DNA from: Enterobacter cloacae
Lineage (GTDB): Bacteria > Pseudomonadota > Gammaproteobacteria > Enterobacterales > Enterobacteriaceae
Direction of reading: 5' to 3'
Assembly: GCF_013375935.1 (NCBI RefSeq)
Contig: NZ_CP056117.1
Coordinates: 1,736,001-1,800,000, forward strand
Length of the DNA stretch: 64,000 nt
The notes below the pieces were generated by a model, which ran no database searches, was not told where the DNA came from, and saw nothing but the letters and a program-made list of their open reading frames with translations. A program made the position numbers and the translations under genes. The first letter of the stretch is position 1. Each line of letters opens with the position of its first letter. Positions 37,826-47,079 of this stretch are shown here, in pieces.

Positions 37826-38290
37826 ATGTTAATGGTGCTGGGGCTGTTTGTCTTCGAACGACGAACCTTACCGTATCAGTCAATGCAGTTTTCAAAGGAT
37901 TACCGCTGGGCCTCTAACGATCGCATCGGAAAGCCGAAAGCCTGGCAGTATCTGGGGGAGGGTGACACATCCCATACGCTCTCCGGAACGCTTTATCCTG
38001 AAATCACCGGAGGGCGATTGTCCCTGAAAGCTATCGAGCTGATGGCGAATGAGGGGCGAGCCTGGCCGCTGATCGACGGGACGGGCATTATCCATGGCAT
38101 GTTTGTTATCGAAAAGGTGACTCATGTCCATACGGATTTTTACAGCGATGGTACGGCGCGGAAAATCGATTTTACGCTTTCTCTGAAGCGGGTGGACGAA
38201 TCGCTGATGGCGATGTTTGGCGACCTGAGAACGCAGGCTGAAGAGCTGGTGACAAGCGCGCGTAACGAAATCGGAGGGCTGCTGGGATGA
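37826..38290 (+). CDS. U: Tail protein gpU
   Basis: 154 residues, P2 gpU-like (VLGLFVFERRTLPYQSMQFS, DYRWASNDRIGKPKAWQYLG, LYPEITGGRLSLKAIELMAN). Baseplate/tail protein. ATGA overlap with D. Confidence 0.9.
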   Translation: MLMVLGLFVFERRTLPYQSMQFSKDYRWASNDRIGKPKAWQYLGEGDTSHTLSGTLYPEITGGRLSLKAIELMANEGRAWPLIDGTGIIHGMFVIEKVTHVHTDFYSDGTARKIDFTLSLKRVDESLMAMFGDLRTQAEELVTSARNEIGGLLG

Positions 38291-39433
38291 TCGCGGAAAT
38301 GAATATCCAGGCTGGAGGGAAAATAGCCCCCGATTTTATGCTCAAGCTTGATGGCCGTGATATTACGCAAAATTTTAGCAACCGCCTTATCCGCCTGACC
38401 ATGACTGACAACCGCGGACTGGAAGCCGATCGGGTGGACATCGAGCTGGATGATTCCGACGGTCTGTTAGACCTGCCGGCTCGCGGCGCGTTTATTACGC
38501 TATGGCTGGGCTGGCAGGGTATCCCTCTGGAGCCGAAAGGGAGTTTTACGGTCGATGATATTGAATTTCGGGGGGGCGCCGGACCGGTTAACCATTCGGG
38601 GGCGCAGCGCCGATTTTCGTGGCAAGCTCAACGTTCGCCGCGAACAGTCATGGCATGACACCACCATTGGCGCGATAGTTGATGCCGTCGCACAGCGCAA
38701 CCAGCTTAGCGCCAGCGTGGCGGCGGAGTTTTCGTCCGTAGCCATTGCCCATATCGACCAGTCTCAGGAGACTGATGCCGCGTTCCTCTCCCGCCTGGCT
38801 GAACGTAATGGCGCGTTTGTAGCCGTTAAGGAAGGAAAGGTGCTTTTCATGAAGGCGGGCAGTGCCGTGACGGCCAGCGGCAGGCCTGTATCGTTAAAGG
38901 TGATTGAACGCGCCGATGGAGACAGGCACAGTTTTTCCATCGCCGATCGCGAAGCGTATTCCGGCGTGACGGCCAAATGGCTGCAAACGAGCGACCCCAA
39001 AAAGCAACACCCCACAGTCAGTATTAATCGCCTGCCGCCGGCAGCAGCGTCATTCGCGTTACCCCATCCCGACGCCGCCGTGACGCCCGACAGCACTGCG
39101 CAGGCGCCGCAGGAGAAGCTGGTTGGTGCCGCAGACAACGTCTTTGAGCTGACCACGATTTTTGCCTCAGAAGAGCAGGCGCTCAGGGCGGCTGAGGCGA
39201 AGTGGCGCGCGCTCCAGCGCGGGGTCGTGAAATTTTCAATCCTGCTGGCGCTGGGGAAAGCCGATCTCTTTCCCGAAACCCCTGTCCTGGTGAAGGGCTT
39301 CAAGCGTGCCATTGACGAGCAGGCATGGATCGTCAGCCGGGTTATACATAACCTTAACGAGAGAGGCTTTACGACCGAGCTGCAGCTTGAACCTGACATC
39401 TCTGACGAAAAATTTTCTATCGATGGTGAGTAA
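38287..39433 (+). pseudogene. D: Tail hub protein gpD, frameshifted at a G7 tract
   Basis: P2 gpD is the hub (gp27-like) that carries the gpV spike. Here the frame from 38287 runs well (IQAGGKIAPDFMLKLDGRDI ... GSFTVDDIEFRG), then shifts at a run of seven G (38570-38576). The correct continuation (APDRLTIRGRSADFRGKLNV to the normal end near ERGFTTELQLEPDIS) lies in the +1 frame to 39433. Six G would restore one frame of about 381 residues, like P2 D (387). As read, the first frame ends at 38658 (123 residues). A single extra G in a homopolymer may be a sequencing error, a real knockout, or a slippage-prone switch. Everything downstream of the tract is still well conserved. Confidence 0.88.
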
Positions 39434-39499
39434 TAAGCTTCCAATTAATCCCTTTTGGGGTATTATGAATTCACATTACGTGAATTTTACGGAGGCATT

Positions 39500-39700
39500 A
39501 TGTTTCATTGTCCTAAATGCAAACACTCGGCACATGCTCGCACCAGCCGCTATTTAAGTGAAAATACCAAAGAGCGTTATCATCAGTGCACCAATGTCGA
39601 TTGCAGCTGTACGTTTGTCACGATGGAGTCCGTCGAACGCCTGATTGCTGCCCCAGGAATGCCAGAACGCGCCCGGGGGCCATCGGCAAACGGCAGGTAG
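39500..39700 (+). CDS. ogr: Ogr/Delta late transcription activator
   Basis: 66 residues from ATG 39500 (GGAGG just upstream); the 39455 start would add unrelated sequence. Zinc-binding Cys set: C4, C7 (FHCPKCKHSAHARTSRY) and a second pair in HQCTNVDCSCTF. Close to P2 Ogr (72 aa) in motif and order. It activates P2-type late promoters by contacting RNA polymerase alpha at TGTTGT-type dyads; candidates lie upstream of FI, V and X. Last gene of the island. Confidence 0.92.
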   Translation: MFHCPKCKHSAHARTSRYLSENTKERYHQCTNVDCSCTFVTMESVERLIAAPGMPERARGPSANGR

Positions 39701-39716
39701 CGCTGGCCGCTTCACT

Positions 39717-39742
39717 AAAAAACCGCCTTGTGCGGTTTTTTT
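39717..39742 (+). terminator. Right-end terminator of the phage island
   Basis: AAAAAACCGC pairs with GCGGTTTTTT around CTTGT; 17 bp after the ogr stop. Confidence 0.9.
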
Positions 39743-39797
39743 ATTGCTATGAGAACCCCTCAGTACCGCCATTTCATCGCCACGGTAAATTCAGGCA

Positions 39798-39825
39798 ACA
39801 AAAAAGCCACTCGCGAGAGTGGCTT
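39798..39825 (-). terminator. Terminator of the ileX tRNA
   Basis: Perfect 9-bp stem AAGCCACTC/GAGTGGCTT with loop GCGA. On the minus strand it is followed by six T. It lies 27 bp beyond the tRNA 3' end. Confidence 0.85.
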
Positions 39826-39851
39826 AAATGGATGATTCTAAAGCTAAAATT

Positions 39852-39927
39852 TGGTGGCCCCTGCTGGACTTGAACCAGCGACCAAGCGATTATGAGTCGC
39901 CTGCTCTAACCACTGAGCTAAGGGGCC
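39852..39927 (-). tRNA. ileX: tRNA-Ile2 (anticodon CAU)
   Basis: 76-nt cloverleaf with acceptor GGCCCCT/AGGGGCC, encoded CCA, T-loop GTTCAAGTC, and anticodon loop CTCATAA with CAT at 39892-39894. A CAU anticodon in this context (identical to E. coli ileX as I recall) is the minor tRNA-Ile whose C34 is changed to lysidine by TilS to read AUA. Its 3' end faces the phage island, the orientation used by tRNA-targeting integrases, but I see no second copy of the 3' end at the island's left side. Confidence 0.96.
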
Positions 39928-40051
39928 GTGGCGGTGAATTATAAAGTAACTCCCCTCAGCAATCCAGCCATTCACACCTGCCTGCTGTTTTTATAAACAA
40001 TGCATAATCAATCCTTTATACTTCTCATATGATGCATAGACAGGAGTAGAG

Positions 40052-40557
40052 ATGATCAACGATATTCTGGCCCCTGGGCTGCGGGTGGTGTTCTGCGGTA
40101 TTAATCCGGGCAAGTCTTCGGCACACACCGGTTTTCACTTTGCCCATCCGGGGAATCGCTTCTGGAAGGTTATCTATCAGGCCGGGTTTACCGACCGGTT
40201 ACTTAAGCCTGAAGAGGAGCAGCATCTGCTGGATACGCGCTGCGGGATCACCATGCTGGTGGAGCGGCCCACCGTGCAGGCGAGCGAAGTGAACCTGCAC
40301 GAGCTGCGCACCGGGGGCGCGAGCTGGTCAAGAAAATAGAGGATTATCAGCCGGCCGCGCTGGCGATCCTCGGCAAGCAGGCCTACGAGCAGGCGTTCAG
40401 CCAGCGCGGCGCAAAGTGGGGTAAGCAGAATATCACCATTGGGGTGACGCAGGTCTGGGTGTTGCCGAATCCGAGCGGGCTGAACAGGGCGACGCTGGAT
40501 AAGCTGGTGGAGGCATACCGCGAGCTGGACGAGGCGCTGGTGGTGCGGGGGCTTTAG
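40052..40557 (+). pseudogene. mug: G/U mismatch DNA glycosylase, frameshifted at a G5 tract
   Basis: Mug removes uracil or ethenocytosine opposite G. The first part ([39 protein letters not shown]) matches E. coli Mug, including the catalytic Asn in GINPG. At GGGGG (40313-40317) the frame is lost and a stop follows at 40337. The rest continues perfectly in another frame ([20 protein letters not shown] ... [20 protein letters not shown]) to 40557. One additional G would give the expected TGGREL. With the single-base change in phage gene D, a homopolymer sequencing artefact is likely, but real inactivation cannot be excluded. Confidence 0.88.
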
Positions 40558-40576
40558 GATCCTCTGCGGTATGATG

Positions 40577-40609
40577 CCCTCACCCTGACCCTCAACCACA
40601 GGGAGAGGG
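40577..40609. repeat. Intergenic palindromic repeat
   Basis: CCCTC...GAGGG inverted repeat with the core CACCCTGACCCTC and CAGGGAGAGGG, a type widely scattered between Enterobacter and Klebsiella genes, here between the convergent mug and rpoD genes. Only one copy is seen in the window. Confidence 0.5.
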
Positions 40610-40620
40610 AATAAGCAAAA

Positions 40621-40646
40621 AAAAAGCTCCCGATTGGGAGCTTTTT
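40621..40646. terminator. Bidirectional terminator between mug and rpoD
   Basis: AAAAAGCTCCC pairs with GGGAGCTTTTT around GATT. It ends rpoD transcription from the right and mug from the left. Confidence 0.92.
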
Positions 40647-40660
40647 GCTGTTTATTTGGA

Positions 40661-42505
40661 TTAGTCGTCCAGGAAGCTACGCAGTACTTCAGAGCGGCTC
40701 GGATGGCGCAGCTTACGCAGCGCCTTCGCTTCGATCTGACGGATACGTTCGCGGGTTACGTCGAACTGTTTACCCACTTCTTCCAGCGTGTGGTCGGTAT
40801 TCATATCGATACCGAAACGCATACGCAGCACTTTTGCTTCACGCGCGGTCAGGCCAGCCAGAACGTCGTGCGTGGCGGCACGCAGGCTCTCGGTGGTGGC
40901 AGAGTCCAGCGGCAGCTCGAGGGTGGTATCCTCGATGAAATCCCCCAGATGCGAATCTTCATCATCACCGATTGGTGTTTCCATGGAGATAGGCTCTTTG
41001 GCGATCTTCAGCACTTTACGGATCTTGTCTTCCGGCATCAGCATGCGCTCGGCCAGCTCTTCCGGCGTCGGCTCGCGGCCCATCTCCTGCAGCATCTGGC
41101 GGGAGATACGGTTGAGCTTGTTGATCGTCTCAATCATATGCACCGGAATACGGATGGTGCGCGCCTGGTCTGCGATAGAGCGGGTGATCGCCTGACGGAT
41201 CCACCAGGTAGCATAGGTGGAGAACTTGTAACCACGACGGTATTCAAACTTATCTACCGCTTTCATCAGACCGATGTTGCCTTCCTGAATCAGATCCAGG
41301 AACTGCAGGCCACGGTTGGTGTATTTCTTGGCGATAGAGATAACCAGACGTAAGTTCGCTTCAACCATCTCTTTCTTCGCACGGCGGGCCTTCGCTTCAC
41401 CGATGGACATACGACGGTTGATGTCTTTCACCTGCTCGATGGTCAGGCCGGTCTCTTCTTCAATCTGGTGCAGTTTCTGCAGGCCGCGCTGCACGTCTTC
41501 TTTCACGTCGTGCAGTTTTTCAGACCACGGCTTGTTCATCGCGATAGCGGCGTTGAACCAGGTTTCGCTGGTTTCGTTGCCGGTGAAGAGGGTGATGAAG
41601 TTCTTCTTCGGCATTTTGCACTGCTCAACGCACAGCTTCATGATGATGCGTTCCTGGGTACGTACGCGATCCATCATCACGCGCATGCTGTTTACCAGGT
41701 AGTCGAACTGTTTTGGCACCAGGCGGAACTGTTTGAACACTTCAGACAGTTTCAGGATCTCTTCCTGAGCGGCGGCATGGCTGCGGCCTTTCGCTTTGAT
41801 GGTGTCACGCGTCACTTCGTACTGGGTACGCAGCTCGGCAAATTTCTCACGCGCCAGCTCGGGATCGATGCTGTTGTCGTCATCGCTGCTGTCGTCGTCT
41901 TCTTCTTCATCTTCGTCTTCGTCGTCATCCATCTCTTCCTGAGACAGCTCAGAACCGACGTGAGTGGCGGTAGGCGCCATATCTTCTTCAGCGTTCGGGT
42001 CGACAAAGCCGGTGATCAGATCGGACAGACGCGCTTCTTCCGCTTCAACGCGATCGTACTGCTCCAGCAGATAGGTAATCGCTTCCGGGTATTCGGCAAC
42101 AGAGCACTGAACCTGGTTGATCCCGTCTTCGATGCGTTTTGCGATGTCAATTTCGCCTTCGCGGGTCAACAGTTCAACGGTACCCATTTCGCGCATGTAC
42201 ATGCGGACCGGGTCAGTGGTACGCCCGATTTCAGATTCCACGCTGGACAGTACCTGTGCAGCAGCTTCTTCCGCATCTTCGTCAGTGTTGTTGGAGGTTT
42301 CAGCCAGCAACAGATCATCGGCATCCGGTGCTTCTTCCATCACCTGAATGCCCATGTCATTGATCATTTGGATGATATCTTCGATCTGATCTGAATCGAC
42401 GATATCTTCCGGCAGATGGTCATTGACCTCGGCATAGGTCAGATAGCCTTGCTCCTTACCGCGTTGGACAAGAAGTTTCAGCTGTGACTGCGGGTTTTGC
42501 TCCAT
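40661..42505 (-). CDS. rpoD: RNA polymerase sigma-70 factor
   Basis: Primary sigma factor, 614 residues from ATG 42505 ([20 protein letters not shown]); the frame extends upstream without ribosome site. Region 1.1, an acidic non-conserved insert (Asp/Glu-rich, about 168-212), regions 2.1-2.4 ([40 protein letters not shown]), 3 and 4.2 ([20 protein letters not shown]) are all present, ending FLDD. Last gene of the rpsU-dnaG-rpoD macromolecular synthesis operon; 186 bp separates it from dnaG. Confidence 0.98.
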   Translation of the reverse strand: MEQNPQSQLKLLVQRGKEQGYLTYAEVNDHLPEDIVDSDQIEDIIQMINDMGIQVMEEAPDADDLLLAETSNNTDEDAEEAAAQVLSSVESEIGRTTDPVRMYMREMGTVELLTREGEIDIAKRIEDGINQVQCSVAEYPEAITYLLEQYDRVEAEEARLSDLITGFVDPNAEEDMAPTATHVGSELSQEEMDDDEDEDEEEDDDSSDDDNSIDPELAREKFAELRTQYEVTRDTIKAKGRSHAAAQEEILKLSEVFKQFRLVPKQFDYLVNSMRVMMDRVRTQERIIMKLCVEQCKMPKKNFITLFTGNETSETWFNAAIAMNKPWSEKLHDVKEDVQRGLQKLHQIEEETGLTIEQVKDINRRMSIGEAKARRAKKEMVEANLRLVISIAKKYTNRGLQFLDLIQEGNIGLMKAVDKFEYRRGYKFSTYATWWIRQAITRSIADQARTIRIPVHMIETINKLNRISRQMLQEMGREPTPEELAERMLMPEDKIRKVLKIAKEPISMETPIGDDEDSHLGDFIEDTTLELPLDSATTESLRAATHDVLAGLTAREAKVLRMRFGIDMNTDHTLEEVGKQFDVTRERIRQIEAKALRKLRHPSRSEVLRSFLDD

Positions 42506-42662
42506 AAGACGGTATCCACACTTAATTCGTTTGATTGGTGTCGGCGATAGGGCTGCCAACCTTTAAAGCGAGGGCGTACTTATATTTTTGCCGCTGCCTC
42601 TCAGTGCGGCTGCCGGGGGCTTCCCGATCGATATTCGGCACTTAAGCCGTTAAATACGTCAT

Positions 42663-42689
42663 CCTTCACGTTGTCTGACAACGTAAAGG
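42663..42689 (-). other. Hairpin between dnaG and rpoD
   Basis: ACGTTGTC/GACAACGT with one central base, flanked by further CCTT/AAGG pairing, just past the dnaG stop. It lacks a U-tract. The position fits the mRNA processing or stability element known between dnaG and rpoD in E. coli. Confidence 0.4.
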
Positions 42690-42691
42690 AT

Positions 42692-44437
42692 TTATTTCTT
42701 CGCCAGTTCCTGGTTAATCATCCAGAGTTCCCGGCGCTCTTCGCTGCTTAAGCCATGGGTGCGCTCGCGAGCAATCAACTCTTCCTGGCGCAACTCAAGC
42801 ATCGAATCAAACATATGGTTGAGTGAGTCGGTGAACGTTTTTTCTGCGATATCCTTATCTGCTATATCGTCCCACATCGACAGTTTTTCAAGGGTAGCGG
42901 CCTCTTTTGTGCCGCGATAGTGTTCTAAAAGTTGTCCGGTGGTCAGACCTGGCTGAGACAAACAAGTGTTGACCAATTCTGAAAATAAGCCAAGTCCCGG
43001 CAATTTTTCGTGGTTCAAACCCGCCAGTGACGGCACTTGCGGAGCAAGTTCGGGGTTCTGCACCAGTAACCCTATCAGTATACGCATGGTTGTGCGTTTT
43101 AGCTGAGGCGCGGGGCGAACCGTGCCGTTTTCAGCCTGTTTCGGCATTAAACGCTCAAGCTGGCTGTCGTCCAGAATACCGAGCTTATTGCCCAACTCCT
43201 GACGCAGATAGATGCGCAGCGTTTCGCCGGGCACCTGGCTGATTAACGGCAGCGCCAGCGTACTGAGCTGCGCGCGCCCGTCAGGGGTACTTAGGTCGAC
43301 CTGCGGCATCAGGCTGTTAAACAGAAACGTGGAGAGCGGCTGAGCCTGCTCCATCCGCGCTTCAAATGCCGCTTTGCCCTCTTTACGCACCAGCGTATCC
43401 GGGTCTTCACCGTCGGGCAGAAACATAAAGCGCAGCTGACGTCCGTCGGTCATGTACGGCAGCGCGGTTTCCAGCGCGCGCCACGCGGCGTCGCGTCCGG
43501 CGCGGTCGCCGTCGTAACAGCAAATCACGTTGTTAGTGACGCGAAACAGCAGCTGGATATGGTCCGCCGTGGTGGACGTACCCAGTGACGCAACGGCGTA
43601 GTTAATGTCGTATTGCGCCAGCGCAACGACGTCCATATAACCTTCGACGACCAGAAGCCGCGGAGGTTCCGCATTATCCTGCTGCGCCTCATAAAGACCG
43701 TAGAGCTGGCGGCCCTTATGGAAAATATCGGTTTCCGGGGAGTTGAGGTATTTCGGCAGGGCATCACCCAGCACGCGACCACCAAAACCAATTACCCGGC
43801 CACGCTTGTCGCGGATCGGGAACATCACCCGTTCACGGAAGCGGTCGTAGCTTCGTCCCTGGTCGTTAGTGACCAGCATGCCTGCGTCGATGAGGGATTT
43901 ACGATCTTCGCTATTGCCGCCAAAACGCTTTAACACGTTGTCCCAGCCGGGCGGGGCGTAACCAATAGCGAAACGCGCAATCACATCGTCGCTCAGTCCG
44001 CGCTTGTTCAGATACTGACGCGCAGGCTCAGCCGCAGAGTGCTTTAGAGACTGTTGGTAAAACGAATTCAGGCCATCCATCAGTTGATACAGCGTTTGCC
44101 GCTGATGGCGCTCGATCTGACTTGGCCCACTGCCCGCTTCATACGGCACTTCAAGGTTATGCATCGCCGCCAGCTCTTCGACGGTTTCAACGAACTCGAG
44201 TTTGTCGTAGTTCATCAAAAAATCGACGGCATTACCGTGTGCGCCACAGCCGAAGCAATGGTAGAACTGCTTTTCACCGTTTACGGTGAAAGAGGGGGTT
44301 TTTTCGTTATGGAACGGACAGCACGCATGGTAGTTCTTGCCCTGCTTTTTTAGCTTTACCCGCGCGTCGATGAGATCGACGATGTCGGTTCTGGCAAGCA
44401 GGTCATTGATGAAAACGCGTGGGATTCTTCCGGCCAT
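42692..44437 (-). CDS. dnaG: DNA primase
   Basis: 581 residues, the E. coli length, from ATG 44437 (MAGRIPRVFINDLLARTDIV). The N-terminal zinc-binding domain has the CHC2 pattern (CPFHNEKTPSF ... YHCFGCGAHG). The TOPRIM catalytic core carries VVEGYMDVVALAQ and the acidic CYDGDRAGRDAAW. The C-terminal helicase-binding domain ends WMINQELAKK. Makes RNA primers for replication with DnaB. Central gene of the operon, expressed at low level behind the internal terminator. Confidence 0.98.
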   Translation of the reverse strand: MAGRIPRVFINDLLARTDIVDLIDARVKLKKQGKNYHACCPFHNEKTPSFTVNGEKQFYHCFGCGAHGNAVDFLMNYDKLEFVETVEELAAMHNLEVPYEAGSGPSQIERHQRQTLYQLMDGLNSFYQQSLKHSAAEPARQYLNKRGLSDDVIARFAIGYAPPGWDNVLKRFGGNSEDRKSLIDAGMLVTNDQGRSYDRFRERVMFPIRDKRGRVIGFGGRVLGDALPKYLNSPETDIFHKGRQLYGLYEAQQDNAEPPRLLVVEGYMDVVALAQYDINYAVASLGTSTTADHIQLLFRVTNNVICCYDGDRAGRDAAWRALETALPYMTDGRQLRFMFLPDGEDPDTLVRKEGKAAFEARMEQAQPLSTFLFNSLMPQVDLSTPDGRAQLSTLALPLISQVPGETLRIYLRQELGNKLGILDDSQLERLMPKQAENGTVRPAPQLKRTTMRILIGLLVQNPELAPQVPSLAGLNHEKLPGLGLFSELVNTCLSQPGLTTGQLLEHYRGTKEAATLEKLSMWDDIADKDIAEKTFTDSLNHMFDSMLELRQEELIARERTHGLSSEERRELWMINQELAKK

Positions 44438-44526
44438 ATGCCCCAAAAATTTAAGCGACTTATAAACGAAAACAAGCCGCGCATTCCTTCCGGAAGCACG
44501 GCCTTACGACTACAACTCTGTCTGTC

Positions 44527-44546
44527 AATTGAGGGCTTTAGCCCTC
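44527..44546 (-). terminator. Internal terminator T1 between rpsU and dnaG
   Basis: Perfect 8-bp stem TTGAGGGC/GCCCTCAA with a 4-nt loop, 7 bp past the rpsU stop on the minus strand. It corresponds to the E. coli T1 element that keeps primase levels far below S21. Confidence 0.75.
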
Positions 44547-44552
44547 AACAGA

Positions 44553-44818
<266 letters not shown>

Positions 44819-45004
44819 TTATTTCAAAATGGTGCGGAATTTTACTGCAAATGCTGCTGCTTTGTAAAGCACCGATGCGATTTTGAAAGGGACTTTTATA
44901 AGGGGGAAGAGTATACACGAGCGTATGTCCCGGGGCGAACAAAGTTTTACATCAACCCGCCCAGGCTCTACACTGCGCGGTACTGAAACGAGGTAAAACA
45001 AGTC

Positions 45005-46018
45005 ATGCGTGTACTGGGTATTGAAACATCCTGCGATGAAACCGGCATCGCCATTTACGACGACGAAAAAGGCCTTCTGGCCAACCAACTGTATAGTCAG
45101 GTGAAATTGCACGCTGACTACGGCGGCGTCGTGCCTGAACTGGCCTCTCGTGACCACGTGCGTAAAACGGTTCCCCTGATTCAGGCGGCGCTGAAAGAGG
45201 CCGGACTGAACTCAAAAGATATTGATGCCGTAGCCTACACGGCAGGCCCGGGCCTGGTCGGCGCGCTGCTGGTCGGTGCCACGGTGGGGCGTTCGCTGGC
45301 CTTCGCGTGGGATGTTCCGGCCATTCCGGTTCACCATATGGAAGGGCATCTGCTGGCGCCGATGCTGGAAGAGAATCCGCCTGAGTTTCCGTTTGTGGCG
45401 CTGCTGGTCTCTGGCGGCCATACCCAGCTGATTAGCGTGACGGGCATCGGCAAGTACGAGCTGCTGGGCGAGTCGATTGACGACGCGGCCGGAGAAGCCT
45501 TCGACAAAACCGCCAAGCTGCTGGGTCTGGATTACCCTGGCGGCCCGATGCTGTCCAAAATGGCCTCGCAGGGCACGGAAGGACGCTTTGTCTTCCCGCG
45601 TCCGATGACCGATCGCCCGGGGCTGGATTTCAGCTTCTCTGGCCTGAAGACCTTCGCGGCCAATACGATCCGCAACAATGACGACAGCGAGCAGACCCGT
45701 GCGGATATCGCCCGTGCGTTTGAAGATGCGGTGGTTGATACGCTGATGATCAAGTGCAAGCGCGCGCTGGATCAGACCGGCTTTAAGCGTCTGGTGATGG
45801 CAGGCGGCGTCAGCGCTAACCGTACGCTGCGCGCGAAGCTCGCCGGGATGATGCAAAAGCGTCATGGGGAAGTGTTCTATGCGCGTCCGGAATTCTGTAC
45901 CGATAACGGGGCGATGATCGCCTATGCCGGTATGGTACGCCTGAACGCCGGCGCAACGTCCGATTTGAGCGTGTCCGTCCGTCCACGCTGGCCGCTGGCG
46001 GAACTGCCGGAGGCGTGA
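45005..46018 (+). CDS. tsaD: tRNA N6-threonylcarbamoyladenosine transferase
   Basis: 337 residues, E. coli length. Kae1/TsaD ASKHA fold with [20 protein letters not shown], the metal-binding [10 protein letters not shown] (two His) and [10 protein letters not shown]. With TsaB, TsaC and TsaE it installs t6A37 on ANN-decoding tRNAs, including the tRNA-Ile2 seen here. Divergent from rpsU, as in E. coli. Confidence 0.98.
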   Translation: MRVLGIETSCDETGIAIYDDEKGLLANQLYSQVKLHADYGGVVPELASRDHVRKTVPLIQAALKEAGLNSKDIDAVAYTAGPGLVGALLVGATVGRSLAFAWDVPAIPVHHMEGHLLAPMLEENPPEFPFVALLVSGGHTQLISVTGIGKYELLGESIDDAAGEAFDKTAKLLGLDYPGGPMLSKMASQGTEGRFVFPRPMTDRPGLDFSFSGLKTFAANTIRNNDDSEQTRADIARAFEDAVVDTLMIKCKRALDQTGFKRLVMAGGVSANRTLRAKLAGMMQKRHGEVFYARPEFCTDNGAMIAYAGMVRLNAGATSDLSVSVRPRWPLAELPEA

Positions 46019-46023
46019 TTGTC

Positions 46024-46048
46024 TCTCCCGCCGTAGCGGCGGGGGAGT
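46024..46048. terminator. Hairpin between convergent tsaD and regulator
   Basis: CTCCCGCCG/CGGCGGGGGAG stem (one bulge) with loop TAG. GC-rich with no U-tract; it lies in the 31-bp convergent gap. Confidence 0.45.
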
Positions 46049-46049
46049 G

Positions 46050-46730
46050 CTACATCCTGATGTCAAACATCTGGTTCTTGATGATGAGAGAGTAGAGCTG
46101 GCAGTCATTTTTCACATCCAGCTTTTCCATCGCCCGCACCTTATGCGCGCTGACCGTTTTAATGCTCAAGTGCATATGGTGTGCAATTTCCTTCAAATTT
46201 AAACCGTTGCAAATCAGGCGCAGCACGTCAATTTCCCGCGGCGAGAGTTTCTCCACGTCCGTCTTTTCATGACGAAAAAGCATATTAACCAGCTGGCTTT
46301 CGATATAGATCTCGCCTTTCAGGACGGTGGCAATCGCCTGGCTTAAGGTTTTCTCGTTGATATCGCGCGACAGATACGATCGGGCTCCTTCCTTTAGCGC
46401 CTGACGAATAAGCGTGGCGTTTGCATAGGGCGAGAGCAGGATAACGTTGAGCGCAGGATAGGTCTGATTAAGCCATCTCAACAGCTTCAGACCATCCATG
46501 CCCGCAAGCGGAGCACGGTTAAGGCTGGTTGTCAGCGAATAGCCCAGAATAGCGATATCCGGGTGATGCTGGCCAAGAAGCGACTGAAGCTCAGCGGAAG
46601 AGGCCGCCTCGCCGGCCAGAATGCACTGCTGGTTCATGCCGAAGGCGGGTAACGACAGCGCTTGCATCATTGAGGATAGGCCGCGACGAATCAATGAAGA
46701 TTCTTCAGCGATAACAATTTTAATGTCCAT
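46050..46730 (-). CDS. Atypical LuxR-family response regulator (no phospho-Asp)
   Basis: 226 residues from ATG 46730 (MDIKIVIAEESSLIRRGLSS); the frame extends to 46796 but without a better start. RcsB/NarL-like architecture. The receiver has Glu-Glu (9-10) for the acidic pair, Gly63 (IAILGYSL) where the phosphorylated Asp should be, and Arg for the conserved Lys (YLSRD). It therefore probably works without phosphorylation or as a partner protein. The C-terminal HTH is intact (KLSPREIDVLRLICNGLNLK, EIAHHMHLSIKTVSAHKVRA). No kinase is nearby. It is divergent from the secreted subtilase-like gene, a possible target. Confidence 0.85.
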   Translation of the reverse strand: MDIKIVIAEESSLIRRGLSSMMQALSLPAFGMNQQCILAGEAASSAELQSLLGQHHPDIAILGYSLTTSLNRAPLAGMDGLKLLRWLNQTYPALNVILLSPYANATLIRQALKEGARSYLSRDINEKTLSQAIATVLKGEIYIESQLVNMLFRHEKTDVEKLSPREIDVLRLICNGLNLKEIAHHMHLSIKTVSAHKVRAMEKLDVKNDCQLYSLIIKNQMFDIRM

Positions 46731-47079
46731 AATGATGCGTCGTATTACCCCTTTTATGATAGCGGCGGGGCCAACGGCGGTTGGAACACCTCGCAAGATA
46801 TAACGTTATTAAAATCCAGTTTTCGGTAAAGTAGCAGCAGCGATGAGAATATTTTTAGCGTAGGCGGATCTTGATTATTTCATTATGCGTAATCTTTACG
46901 GTTTTTGTATCCAGGTGTATCCTTTGCTTGCGAAATATAAATTAACAGGATGTGGACTTTTCTTATCTAATAAAAGAAATGTCTTTCACTCAGATTAGGC
47001 TGCTCTTATTCTTCGCGGTTCGTTCGCCTGTGATACTGAAAAAGGAGAAATTTCAATTCACACAGGAACCGTGATCGTC
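46731..47079. other. Divergent intergenic region
   Basis: About 350 AT-rich bases between the atypical regulator and the secreted protease-like gene; must hold both promoters. I see no ORF, tRNA or clear operator. An AAGGAG at 47,042 has no start codon at usable distance. Confidence 0.4.
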
